This document shows positions 24,932-32,383 of a stretch of 34,553 bases of DNA, piece by piece (the stretch's first letter is position 1; every line of letters begins with the position of its first letter). The stretch is taken from NCBI RefSeq assembly GCF_031581025.1, contig NZ_JAVLCA010000025.1; one strand, given 5' to 3'. The position numbers were made by a program, and so were the translations under genes. The notes beneath the pieces are model-generated. The model searched no databases. It saw nothing but the letters and a program-made list of their open reading frames with translations, and was not told the DNA's origin. Origin of the DNA: Salibaculum sp031581025. Lineage in GTDB: Bacteria; Pseudomonadota; Alphaproteobacteria; Rhodobacterales; Rhodobacteraceae.

Positions 24932-25465
24932 TTACTTCTTCTTGCCTTCCTTGCGGAAGATATACTCGTCGACGTATTTGATGCCCTTGCCCTTGTAGGG
25001 TTCGGGGGCACGCCATTCGCGGATGTTCGCGGCCACTTGGCCGACCTGCTGCTGGTCAGCCCCCTCGACCACGACGACCGTGGGCTTGGGCGCGGTGACG
25101 GTGATGCCGTCGGGCACCTCGAAGTTCACGTCGTGCGAATACCCGAGGTTCAGCTTGAGCACGTTGCCCTGCATCTGCGCACGGTAGCCGACGCCGCTGA
25201 CCTCAAGCTCCTTCTTGAAGCCGTCGGTCACGCCGGTCACGCAGTTCTGCACCATGGTGCGGGACATACCCCACTGCTGGCGCGCGCGCTTCGACGGGCC
25301 GCGCGGCTCGATCGAAACGGCGTCATTGTCCACCGACAGGGTGACATCGTCGGTTGCCGTGAAGCTGCGAATGCCCTTGGGGCCGGTCACTTCGATGGTC
25401 TGGCCGGAGACAGTGGCGCTCACGCCGCTGGGCAGCTCGACCGGTCTTTTGCCAATACGAGACAT
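24932..25465 (-). CDS. rplF: 50S ribosomal protein uL6
   Basis: 177 residues: MSRIGKRPVELPSGVSATV start, the two related alpha/beta domains, and the C-terminal EWRAPEPYKGKGIKYVDE motif near the sarcin-ricin loop, where translation factors bind. It lies 12 nt after rpsH. Confidence 0.98.
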   Translation of the reverse strand: MSRIGKRPVELPSGVSATVSGQTIEVTGPKGIRSFTATDDVTLSVDNDAVSIEPRGPSKRARQQWGMSRTMVQNCVTGVTDGFKKELEVSGVGYRAQMQGNVLKLNLGYSHDVNFEVPDGITVTAPKPTVVVVEGADQQQVGQVAANIREWRAPEPYKGKGIKYVDEYIFRKEGKKK

Positions 25466-25477
25466 GATCTGATCTCC

Positions 25478-25867
25478 CTAAAAGACCTGGCAAAGCACCT
25501 CGCCACCAACCTTGGCAGCGCGGGCGTTTGCATCCGACATCACGCCCTTGGACGTGCTGACAATCGACACGCCGAGGCCCTGACGGACCTGCGGAATGTC
25601 CTTGGCCCCCATGTAAACGCGGCGACCGGGCGTGGAGACACGGGCAAGCTCGCGAATGACAGGGGTGCCCTCATAGTACTTGAGGCTGATCTCGAAGGCG
25701 GGGTGGCCCTTGGCTTCGGTCTTTTCGTAGCCGCGGATATAGCCTTCGTCGGCCAGCACATCCAGCACCCAGGCACGCAGCTTGGAGGCCGGGGTCAGGA
25801 CCGTGGATTTGCCACGCAGCTGGCCGTTGCGGATACGGGTCAGCATATCACCGATAGGATCGTTCAT
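25478..25867 (-). CDS. rpsH: 30S ribosomal protein uS8
   Basis: 129 residues: NDPIGDMLTRIRNGQLRGK start and the invariant C-terminal rRNA-binding STSKGVMSDANARAAKVGGE. uS8 is a primary 16S rRNA binder. In E. coli it represses the spc operon at rplE; I saw no obvious mimic of its rRNA site near rplE here. The gap from rpsN is 12 nt. Confidence 0.98.
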   Translation of the reverse strand: MNDPIGDMLTRIRNGQLRGKSTVLTPASKLRAWVLDVLADEGYIRGYEKTEAKGHPAFEISLKYYEGTPVIRELARVSTPGRRVYMGAKDIPQVRQGLGVSIVSTSKGVMSDANARAAKVGGEVLCQVF

Positions 25868-25879
25868 GACTGTCCCTCC

Positions 25880-26185
25880 TTACCAGCTCGACTTGACCAG
25901 GCCCGGGATCTGGCCGTCGGACCCGAGGTCCCGAAGCGCGATCCGGCTGATCTTCAGCTTGCGATAATAGGCGTGCGGACGCCCGGTCAGCTGGCAGCGG
26001 TTGTGAAGCCGAGTGCGCGCGCTGTTGCGCGGCAGCTTGGCAAGCTCGAGCCGCGCCTTGAAGCGCTCTTCCATGGGCTTCGATTCATCGTTGGCGGTTT
26101 CCTTGAGAGCGGCGCGCTTGGCGGCGAATTTCTCGACCATCTTCTGGCGCTTGGTCTCGCGGGCGATCATGGATTTCTTGGCCAT
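25880..26185 (-). CDS. rpsN: 30S ribosomal protein uS14, zinc-free form
   Basis: 101 residues, the long type without the CxxC zinc motifs: MAKKSMIARETKRQKMVEKF, then LPRNSARTRLHNRCQLTGRP and the C-terminal GQIPGLVKSSW. Located in the small-subunit head. Gaps of 12 nt on both sides. Confidence 0.98.
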   Translation of the reverse strand: MAKKSMIARETKRQKMVEKFAAKRAALKETANDESKPMEERFKARLELAKLPRNSARTRLHNRCQLTGRPHAYYRKLKISRIALRDLGSDGQIPGLVKSSW

Positions 26186-26197
26186 CGTATACGTCCC

Positions 26198-26761
26198 TCA
26201 GCTGTTGAACGGCATGTTGAAATGCTTCAACAGCGCCTTGGCTTCTGCATCGGTCTTGGCGGTGGTGGCGATGACGATATCAAGCCCCCATACCTCGTCG
26301 ACCTTGTCGAAGTTGATTTCCGGAAACACGATGTGTTCCTTCAGGCCGGTGGCGTAGTTGCCACTACCATCGAACGACGTGCCCGACACACCGCGGAAGT
26401 CGCGGATACGCGGCATCGCCACGGTGATCAGCCGGTCAAGGAAATCGTACATGCGATCGCCGCGCAGGGTCACCTTGGCCCCCAGCGGCATGCCTTCGCG
26501 GACGCGAAAGCCGGCGATAGACTTCTTGGCCTTGGTGACGACGGCCTGTTGACCGGCGATGGCCGTCAGGTCGTCCTGTGCAGCCTTGGCCTTTTTCGAG
26601 TCCTTCACCGCCTCGGCCCCGCAGCCGATGTTGAGGACGATCTTGTCCAGGCGCGGGATTTGCATGTCGTTGCTGTAGCCGAATTCTTCCTTCATGGCAG
26701 CACGAATGCTGTCATTGAACTGGGCGCGCAGGCGTGGGGTATAGGTCGCAGTATCCAGCAT
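26198..26761 (-). CDS. rplE: 50S ribosomal protein uL5
   Basis: 187 residues. Binds 5S rRNA and contacts P-site tRNA in the central protuberance. Conserved parts are PRLDKIVLNIGCGAEAVKDS, GFRVREGMPLGAKVTLRG and the C-terminal DIVIATTAKTDAEAKALL. The ATG overlaps the rplX stop by 1 nt (TGATG). Confidence 0.98.
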   Translation of the reverse strand: MLDTATYTPRLRAQFNDSIRAAMKEEFGYSNDMQIPRLDKIVLNIGCGAEAVKDSKKAKAAQDDLTAIAGQQAVVTKAKKSIAGFRVREGMPLGAKVTLRGDRMYDFLDRLITVAMPRIRDFRGVSGTSFDGSGNYATGLKEHIVFPEINFDKVDEVWGLDIVIATTAKTDAEAKALLKHFNMPFNS

Positions 26762-27066
26762 CAGATCACGTCCCCCGTGGTCTTGGCAAAGCGGACCTTC
26801 TGGTCCCCGTCCATCTTGAACCCGACGCGGGTCGGCTTGCCGTTCTTGTCAACGATCGCCAGATTGCTGAGGTCCAGCGGCATCGCCTTGGGCGTGCGGC
26901 CGCCCTGGCTGGCCTGGCTCTGCTTCTCGTGGCGGATCGCGATGTTCACGCCGTCGACCACGGCCTTGCCGGCCTTGGGATCGACCGAAGTGATCTCGCC
27001 GGTCTTGCCCTTGTCCTTGCCGGCCAGGACGACGACCTTGTCACCCTTTTTCAGTTTGGCGGCCAT
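26761..27066 (-). CDS. rplX: 50S ribosomal protein uL24
   Basis: 101 residues with the KOW motif KKGDKVVVLAGKDKGKTGEI at the N-terminus and VDGVNIAIRHEKQSQ in the middle. An early assembly protein near the exit tunnel. It overlaps the rplN stop and the rplE start by 1 nt each. Confidence 0.98.
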   Translation of the reverse strand: MAAKLKKGDKVVVLAGKDKGKTGEITSVDPKAGKAVVDGVNIAIRHEKQSQASQGGRTPKAMPLDLSNLAIVDKNGKPTRVGFKMDGDQKVRFAKTTGDVI

Positions 27067-27434
27067 CAGAGCACCTCCGGAGCGAGCGAGATGATCTTCA
27101 TGAAGCTCTTCCCGCGCAGTTCGCGAACCACCGGCCCGAAGATACGGGTGCCGACAGGTTCTTCGTTGTTGTTGAGGATGACGGCAGCGTTGCGGTCAAA
27201 GCGGATCGCGGTTCCGTCTTCGCGGCGGACTTCCTTTGCGGTGCGCACGACGACGGCCTTGCGGACGTCGCCCTTTTTAACGCGGCCGCGCGGAATGGCC
27301 TCTTTCACGGAAACGACGATGATATCGCCGACCGATGCGTAGCGGCGGTGTGACCCGCCCAAGACCTTGATGCACTGCACCCGGCGTGCGCCGGAGTTGT
27401 CAGCGACATCCAGATTGGTCTGCATCTGGATCAT
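27066..27434 (-). CDS. rplN: 50S ribosomal protein uL14
   Basis: 122 residues: MIQMQTNLDVADNSGARRVQ start, GDIIVVSVKEAIPRG, and ELRGKSFMKIISLAPEVL end. It contacts the small subunit and the silencing factor RsfS. The 74-nt gap after rpsQ holds only short inverted repeats. Confidence 0.98.
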   Translation of the reverse strand: MIQMQTNLDVADNSGARRVQCIKVLGGSHRRYASVGDIIVVSVKEAIPRGRVKKGDVRKAVVVRTAKEVRREDGTAIRFDRNAAVILNNNEEPVGTRIFGPVVRELRGKSFMKIISLAPEVL

Positions 27435-27508
27435 TTGGTTTCTCCCGACCTGTGAGGGGCATCATTGCCGTTTCCCCAGGGTTTCGCTCAAACCGGTTGG
27501 TGAACGCC

Positions 27509-27739
27509 CTAGTTGGCGATCACCTCCCAGCGTTTCGTCTTCGATTTCGGCGCGCATTCCTGAATGCGAACCTTGTCGCCGACCTTGAACTGGTCGGCCT
27601 CGTCGTGCGCCCGGTACTTCTTAGACTTGCGGACGGTTTTCTGCAGCAGCGGGTGCTTGAAGCGACGTTCGACCGACACGGTGACGGTCTGGGCGTTCTG
27701 GTCGCTGGTGACGGTGCCTTGAAGGATACGCTTGGGCAT
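27509..27739 (-). CDS. rpsQ: 30S ribosomal protein uS17
   Basis: 76 residues: MPKRILQGTVTSDQNAQTVT start, then YRAHDEADQFKVGDKVRIQE and the C-terminal KTKRWEVIAN. A primary 16S rRNA binder with an OB fold. It follows rpmC by 3 nt. Confidence 0.98.
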   Translation of the reverse strand: MPKRILQGTVTSDQNAQTVTVSVERRFKHPLLQKTVRKSKKYRAHDEADQFKVGDKVRIQECAPKSKTKRWEVIAN

Positions 27740-27742
27740 GTC

Positions 27743-27949
27743 TTACGCCTCCTGCGCGGCAGCCGCCGCTTTTTCGTTCAGGATTGTCTTGACCCGGGCA
27801 ACGTCACGCTTGACGGCGCGCATACGGGCAGTGTTTTCCAACTGGCTTGTGGCCTGCTGGAAGCGGAGGTTGAAGGCCTCTTTCTTGAGATTGGCAAGAT
27901 CGTCCCGAAGCTGGTCCGGGGTCTTGTCACGAAGTTCCTTGGCGTCCAT
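27743..27949 (-). CDS. rpmC: 50S ribosomal protein uL29
   Basis: 68 residues from MDAKELRDKTPDQLRDDLAN, with KKEAFNLRFQQATSQLEN and a C-terminal Ala-rich helix end. An ATG 21 nt upstream (27970) is possible, but the conserved start is MDAKELR, with a GGAAAGGA upstream. uL29 is an exit-tunnel protein next to uL23. It normally follows rplP directly; here 1.6 kb of opposite-strand genes lie between, and rpmC opens a unit with its own promoter. Confidence 0.96.
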   Translation of the reverse strand: MDAKELRDKTPDQLRDDLANLKKEAFNLRFQQATSQLENTARMRAVKRDVARVKTILNEKAAAAAQEA

Positions 27950-28029
27950 CGCCTTTGTCCTTTCCAACATCACCGAGGGGCCCCTCACGGGTCACCCACA
28001 GATTCGGTGGAGTTCGTGTAGAACTGCGC

Positions 28030-28058
28030 CGTATAGGGGCGATTGCAGGTTGTGGCAA
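28030..28058 (-). promoter_or_regulatory. Promoter reading into rpmC and the spc genes
   Basis: On the minus strand TTGCCA (28058-28053), a 17-nt spacer and TATACG (28035-28030), about 80 nt upstream of the rpmC start. It lies between the divergent rpmC and oxygenase genes. A GAGGGGCCCCTC palindrome follows in the leader (27975-27986). No clear promoter for the plus-strand genes was found. Confidence 0.65.
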
Positions 28059-28124
28059 CCCCTTTGTCCTGTGCGGCGGAAATGCCCTCTCGCAGGTGCT
28101 TGACGCTTGCGGTATCACGGCGCC

Positions 28125-28745
28125 ATGGCTGATATCAAATCCCTCTTCGTGACCCGCCTTTATCATGCCCGGCTTTCCGAGTTCGGCCCCCCCGTCGATG
28201 CACAAGAACTGGAAGCCTCGTGCTATTCCATCGCCGAGGATGATGAGGCTGGACAGGCCTGGTGCGCGCGTGTGGGGTATCCCGGCTATACCTCCTACGC
28301 CTCGCTTTCCGACCTGCCCTGGCGGTTTCCCGTCTTTCAGCAGATCGTCGACAGCCTTGACCGGCACGTCATGGCCTTCGCCGAGGACCTGGCCTTGGAC
28401 CTGGACGGTCGCGCCCTTGCGCTTGAAGACATCTGGATCAACATCCTGCCCGAGGGTGGCACTCATTCCAGCCATATCCACCCGCACTCGGTGATCTCGG
28501 GGACAACCTATGTCTCCATGCCCGACGGGGCCTCGGCCCTCAAGCTGGAAGACCCCCGATCGGCGCGCCTGATGGCCGCCCCACCCCGCCGCAAGGACGC
28601 GCGGGAGGACCTGCGCACCTTCGTTTACGTCGCGCCGCACGTGGGCGACGTCCTGATGTGGGAAAGCTGGCTGCGCCACGAGGTGCCCATGAACATGGCC
28701 GAGGACGAGCGGATTTCCGTCAGTTTTAACTACAAGTGGGCGTAA
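28125..28745 (+). CDS. Putative 2-oxoglutarate/Fe(II)-dependent oxygenase (TIGR02466-like)
   Basis: 206 residues from MADIKSLFVTRLY; an upstream TTG (28107) is unlikely. It resembles the putative 2OG-Fe(II) oxygenases of the TIGR02466 type. The pattern IWINILPEGG, then HSSHIHPHSVISGTTYVSMP gives candidate iron ligands His117/His119. LEDPR follows, then GDVLMWESWLRHEVP with the distal His185, and ERISVSFNY with Arg196 as a candidate 2-oxoglutarate anchor. The substrate is unknown. The gene is inserted, in opposite orientation, between rplP (uL16) and rpmC (uL29). The lysozyme-like gene follows 80 nt later on the same strand. Confidence 0.78.
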   Translation: MADIKSLFVTRLYHARLSEFGPPVDAQELEASCYSIAEDDEAGQAWCARVGYPGYTSYASLSDLPWRFPVFQQIVDSLDRHVMAFAEDLALDLDGRALALEDIWINILPEGGTHSSHIHPHSVISGTTYVSMPDGASALKLEDPRSARLMAAPPRRKDAREDLRTFVYVAPHVGDVLMWESWLRHEVPMNMAEDERISVSFNYKWA

Positions 28746-28825
28746 TTTCCGCACCGGACTGAAAGGCTTTCGAAACCGTTGGCGTTGCAAAACGGGGTCG
28801 AATTCAGCGATCGGGGGCGGCCAGA

Positions 28826-29512
28826 ATGGCGCGGCGTTTCTTGGGGGTGTTTCTGGCCTGTCTGGGCACGCAGTCGGCGGCGGAGTTACAATCGCTGTTT
28901 CCCCGTCAGGGCGGGGCCCCGGCGGTACAGTCCGCCCCCGGCAGCCTCTACCCCGGGGCCGGTGCAGGGCTGTTCCGTGCCGTGGCACGCAAGCCTGCGC
29001 CCCATCCGGCCCCGTCGGGCCGACCCGATGGACGGATCCCACGGCTTTTGTCCCTGATCGCGCGGGCCGAGGCAGGGGCGGCGGCGTACGATGCGGTTCA
29101 GCACGGCGCGCGCGTGCCACCACCCGCCGCGCCGATCACGCTGACCCTCGGCCAGATCGACACCTGGATCGCGGCAACCCCCGGCCAATCCCATGCCATC
29201 GGGCGCTACCAGTTCATCCCAGATACGCTGCGCAGGCTTGTCCGGGCCGAGGGATTGCCGCCGGAGACGGTCTTTACAACCGAGGTGCAGGACCGCCTAG
29301 CCATGGTTCTGCTGGACGAAGCGGGGCTGGCTGATTTCCAGACCGGCGCCCTGCCCCGCGAGGATTTCATGCGTAACCTCGCTCGCATCTGGGCGGGGCT
29401 GCCCCTTCCCGACGGCCAATCCTACTACGAAGGCTACGCAGGCAACCGCGCCACCATGACCTGGGCCGATTTCGAGGGCGGCATGGCCCGGATCTGGCCG
29501 GGGGCAGGATAA
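28826..29512 (+). CDS. Secreted lysozyme-like (putative muramidase) protein
   Basis: 228 residues. It has a signal peptide (MARRFLGVFLACLGTQSAAE, cleavage near residue 19), then a low-complexity Pro/Ala/Gly linker to about residue 70. The C-terminal domain (72-228) resembles phage-type lysozyme-like proteins. LLSLIARAEAGAAAYDAV contains the candidate catalytic Glu82, followed by HAIGRYQFIPDTLRRLVRA, QDRLAMVLLDEAGL and FMRNLARIWAGLP with SYYEGYAGNRATMTW. This suggests a periplasmic peptidoglycan-cleaving enzyme; activity is inferred. It converges on rplP with a strong hairpin between them. Confidence 0.72.
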   Translation: MARRFLGVFLACLGTQSAAELQSLFPRQGGAPAVQSAPGSLYPGAGAGLFRAVARKPAPHPAPSGRPDGRIPRLLSLIARAEAGAAAYDAVQHGARVPPPAAPITLTLGQIDTWIAATPGQSHAIGRYQFIPDTLRRLVRAEGLPPETVFTTEVQDRLAMVLLDEAGLADFQTGALPREDFMRNLARIWAGLPLPDGQSYYEGYAGNRATMTWADFEGGMARIWPGAG

Positions 29513-29554
29513 GGAAAACCCCCGCCGGCTTCCCGGCGGGGGTGTCAATTTTTT
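29511..29554. terminator. Bidirectional terminator between the lysozyme-like gene and rplP
   Basis: ACCCCCGCCGG, loop CTTC, CCGGCGGGGGT: a perfect 11-bp stem at 29518-29543. The plus strand has TTTTTT shortly after (29549-29554); the minus strand has TTTTCCTT directly after the stem. It serves the converging genes. A small ATTGAC/GTCAAT hairpin (29573-29587) lies just after the rplP stop. Confidence 0.85.
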
Positions 29555-29590
29555 CGACCGCGGGCGACCGCAATTGACTGCGTCAATCGC

Positions 29591-30004
29591 TTACCAGTCC
29601 TCGCGGGCGACGGTCCGGGTCTTGACCGGCAACTTCATCGCGGCCAGGCGCAGCGCCTCGCGCGCGATGGAGTCGCTGACGCCATCAATCTCGAACATCA
29701 CCCGGCCGGGCTTGACCTTGCAAACCCAGCGATCCACCGAGCCCTTGCCCTTGCCCATACGGACCTCGATCGGCTTGGCCGAGACCGGGGTGTCGGGGAA
29801 GATGCGAATCCAGACGCGGCCCTGACGCTTCATGTGGCGCGTCATGGCACGACGCGCGGCCTCGATCTGGCGGGCGCTGACGCGCTGCGGTTCCACCGCC
29901 TTGAGCCCGAAGGTGCCGAAGTTCAGGTCGGACCCGCCCTTGGCTTCGCCGCGAATGCGGCCCTTGTGCATCTTGCGGAATTTTGTGCGCTTTGGCTGAA
30001 GCAT
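29591..30004 (-). CDS. rplP: 50S ribosomal protein uL16
   Basis: 137 residues, starting MLQPKRTKFRKMHKGRIRGE. Near the peptidyl-transferase centre and A-site tRNA. The segment PIEVRMGKGKG holds Arg82, which aligns with the Arg81 of E. coli uL16 that a 2OG oxygenase (RoxA/YcfD) hydroxylates. It follows rpsC by 13 nt and is the last gene of its segment; the next downstream gene is on the opposite strand. Confidence 0.98.
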   Translation of the reverse strand: MLQPKRTKFRKMHKGRIRGEAKGGSDLNFGTFGLKAVEPQRVSARQIEAARRAMTRHMKRQGRVWIRIFPDTPVSAKPIEVRMGKGKGSVDRWVCKVKPGRVMFEIDGVSDSIAREALRLAAMKLPVKTRTVAREDW

Positions 30005-30017
30005 GTCTCAGATCTCC

Positions 30018-30725
30018 CTAGCGACGGCCGCCGGCGCCGCGCGGGGCGGGGCCGTCTTGCAGCTCTTGTTGCTTGCGATCGCGCGCGGAGGGGTCATGCT
30101 CCATGATCTCACCCTTGAAGATCCAGACCTTGATGCCGATGATGCCGTAAGGCGTCGTGGCTTCGCTCTGCGCATAGTCGATGTCGGCCCGAAGGGTGTG
30201 CAGCGGCACGCTGCCCTCATGGTAGTACTCGGTCCGGGCGATCTCGGCCCCGCCGAGACGGCCGGCCATGTTCACGCGGATGCCGAGAGCCCCCATGCGC
30301 ATGGCGTTCTGCACGGCCCGCTTGAGGGCGCGGCGGAACGAAACCCGGCGCTCGAGCTGCTGGGCGATGTTCTCGCCGACCAGCTGCGCGTCAAGCTCGG
30401 GCTTGCGCACCTCGACGATGTTCAGGTGCAGCTCGCTATCGGTCATCGCGGCAAGCTTCTTGCGCAGCGTCTCGATGTCCGCGCCCTTCTTGCCAATGAT
30501 GACGCCGGGACGCGCGGTGTGGATCGTCACGCGGCACTTCTTGTGCGGCCGCTCGATGATCACGCGGGCGACACCGGCCTGCTTGCACTCTTTCTTGATG
30601 AACTCGCGGATCTTGATGTCCTCGAGCAGGAGATCGCCGTAGTCCTTGGTGTCGGCATACCAACGACTGTCCCAGGTGCGGTTGACCTGGAGGCGCATTC
30701 CGACGGGATTGACCTTGTTACCCAT
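30018..30725 (-). CDS. rpsC: 30S ribosomal protein uS3
   Basis: 235 residues: MGNKVNPVGMRLQVNRTWDS start and a type II KH domain with VIIGKKGADIETLRKKL. The C-terminal domain has VNMAGRLGGAEIARTEYYHE and VPLHTLRADIDYAQSEA. Located at the mRNA entry channel, with helicase function together with uS5. The ATG overlaps the rplV stop by 1 nt (TAATG). Confidence 0.98.
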   Translation of the reverse strand: MGNKVNPVGMRLQVNRTWDSRWYADTKDYGDLLLEDIKIREFIKKECKQAGVARVIIERPHKKCRVTIHTARPGVIIGKKGADIETLRKKLAAMTDSELHLNIVEVRKPELDAQLVGENIAQQLERRVSFRRALKRAVQNAMRMGALGIRVNMAGRLGGAEIARTEYYHEGSVPLHTLRADIDYAQSEATTPYGIIGIKVWIFKGEIMEHDPSARDRKQQELQDGPAPRGAGGRR

Positions 30726-31105
30726 TAGGCTTGCTCCTCAACTTGACGCACCTTGATGGTGATTTCCGCAAACGGCTTCAGGATGCGGCCGAACCGGCCA
30801 CGCGCCCGCGGACGGCCACGCTTCATGGTCAGGTTCTTGCCGACGAAAGCCTCGGCCACGACCAGTTCGTCGACGTCGAGATTGTGGTTGTTCTCGGCGT
30901 TGGCGATGGCGGACTGAAGGCACTTCTTGACGTCCTGGGCGATCCGCTTCTTGGAGAAGGTCAGATCGTTCAAAGCCGTCTCGACCTTCTTGCCACGGAT
31001 CATGCCGGCGACGAGGTTCAGTTTCTGCGGGCTGGTACGAAGCATGCGGGTTTTGGCCATCGCTTCATTCTCTGCCACGCGGCGGGGGTTTTTGTCCTGG
31101 CCCAT
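30725..31105 (-). CDS. rplV: 50S ribosomal protein uL22
   Basis: 126 residues. An N-terminal extension of about 15 residues (MGQDKNPRRVAENEA) precedes MAKTRMLRTSPQKLNLVAG, the conserved start; the inner ATG (31060) is the alternative. The basic loop MKRGRPRARGRFGRILKP reaches into the exit-tunnel constriction. The gap from rpsS is only 2 nt, which favours the longer form. Confidence 0.96.
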   Translation of the reverse strand: MGQDKNPRRVAENEAMAKTRMLRTSPQKLNLVAGMIRGKKVETALNDLTFSKKRIAQDVKKCLQSAIANAENNHNLDVDELVVAEAFVGKNLTMKRGRPRARGRFGRILKPFAEITIKVRQVEEQA

Positions 31106-31107
31106 GA

Positions 31108-31386
31108 CTATTTCCGCTTCGCTTTCTTGTCGGCCATATGCCCGTAGTAGGTACGGGTCGGCGAATATTCACCGAACTTCTGACCGATCATGTCCTCGGT
31201 TACGTTCACGGGAACGTGCTTGCGGCCGTTGTAGACGCCGAACGTCAGGCCCACGAACTGGGGCAGGATCGTCGAGCGGCGCGACCAGATCTTGATCACA
31301 TCGTTGCGGCCGGATTCCCGGGCAGCTTCGGCTTTCTTGAGCACGAAGCTGTCGACAAACGGGCCTTTCCATACAGAGCGAGACAT
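31108..31386 (-). CDS. rpsS: 30S ribosomal protein uS19
   Basis: 92 residues: MSRSVWKGPFVDSFVLKKAE start, then KIWSRRSTILPQFVGLTFGV and GEYSPTRTYYGHMADKKAKR. Small-subunit head protein that pairs with uS13. It starts 3 nt after the rplB stop. Confidence 0.98.
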   Translation of the reverse strand: MSRSVWKGPFVDSFVLKKAEAARESGRNDVIKIWSRRSTILPQFVGLTFGVYNGRKHVPVNVTEDMIGQKFGEYSPTRTYYGHMADKKAKRK

Positions 31387-31389
31387 ATC

Positions 31390-32232
31390 CTAGCGCCCTT
31401 TCTTCTTGGCGTGACGCGAGCGCAGGATCATCCGCTGCGACGCCTTGTTCGTGTTGCGGGTGCGCTTGCCCTTGGTGGGCTTGCCCCAGGGCGAAACGGG
31501 GTGGCGACCACCGGACGTCCGGCCCTCACCACCACCATGGGGATGGTCGATCGGGTTCATGACGACACCGCGGACCGAGGGGCGCTTGCCCAGGTGGCGA
31601 TTGCGCCCGGCTTTGCCGATGTTCTGGTTGGTCTTGTCCGGGTTCGAGACAGCGCCGACCGTGGCCTTACATTCCTGGCGAACCATGCGCAGCTCGCCCG
31701 AAGACAGGCGGATCTGGGCATAGCCGCCATCGCGGCCGACGAACTGGGCGTAGGTGCCCGCGGCCCGCGCGATCTGCCCGCCCTTGCCGGGCTTGAGCTC
31801 GATGTTGTGGACGATCGTACCGATCGGCATGCCGCTGAAGGGCATCGCGTTGCCGGGCTTGATGTCAGCCTTGGCGCTGGCGATCACCTTGTCGCCCACG
31901 GCCATGCGCTGCGGCGCGAGGATATAGGCCTGTTCACCGTCGGTGTACTGGATGAGCGCGATGAAGGCGGTGCGGTTCGGGTCATATTCGATGCGCACGA
32001 CGACGGCTTCGACGTCAAACTTGTTGCGCTTGAAATCCACGATCCGGTAGAGGCGCTTGGCCCCGCCGCCGCGCCGACGCGCGGTAATCCGTCCGGTGTT
32101 GTTCCGGCCACCCTTTTTGGTCAACCCCTCGGTGAGGGACTTGACGGGGCGACCTTTCCAAAGCTCCGAACGGTCGATCAGAACCAGCCCACGCTGGCCC
32201 GGCGAAGTCGGATTGTACGACTTGAGTGCCAT
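31390..32232 (-). CDS. rplB: 50S ribosomal protein uL2
   Basis: 280 residues from MALKSYNPTSPGQRG. It is needed for subunit joining and the peptidyl-transferase centre. The C-terminal NPIDHPHGGGEGRTSGGRHP holds His230, equivalent to the functionally important His229 of E. coli. A longer in-frame reading to 32268 is not conserved. The 151-nt gap after rplW holds two hairpins. Confidence 0.98.
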   Translation of the reverse strand: MALKSYNPTSPGQRGLVLIDRSELWKGRPVKSLTEGLTKKGGRNNTGRITARRRGGGAKRLYRIVDFKRNKFDVEAVVVRIEYDPNRTAFIALIQYTDGEQAYILAPQRMAVGDKVIASAKADIKPGNAMPFSGMPIGTIVHNIELKPGKGGQIARAAGTYAQFVGRDGGYAQIRLSSGELRMVRQECKATVGAVSNPDKTNQNIGKAGRNRHLGKRPSVRGVVMNPIDHPHGGGEGRTSGGRHPVSPWGKPTKGKRTRNTNKASQRMILRSRHAKKKGR

Positions 32233-32333
32233 GTTTACTGACTTTCCGTTGCTTTGCGGCCCGGTCATGGGCCTATGGTGTCAAGGGCCCCGAAGGTCCC
32301 CGGTTCGATGGAGGCTTACAGCGCCTCCTTGCG

Positions 32334-32368
32334 AAAAGGCCGAGCCCCGGACGGATCCGGGGCTCGGC
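32334..32368 (-). terminator. Terminator-like hairpin between rplW and rplB
   Basis: On the minus strand GCCGAGCCCCGGA, loop TCCG and the exact complement: a perfect 13-bp stem (32339-32368) followed by CTTTTCGC. It starts 15 nt after the rplW stop. A second hairpin, GGAGGC/GCCTCC, is at 32310-32328. A TTGACA occurs farther on (near 32280) but has no matching -10. Confidence 0.65.
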
Positions 32369-32383
32369 GGATGATGCCCCCTA

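Noticed and set aside
24914..27094. Very long plus-strand open frame (726 codons) across the ribosomal genes
   Set aside because: It is the antisense shadow of rplF-rplX, a result of high GC at third positions; no family resemblance, and the real genes are unmistakable.
32270..32290. TTGACA near 32280 on the minus strand as a promoter for rplB
   Set aside because: No acceptable -10 hexamer at 16-18 nt spacing.
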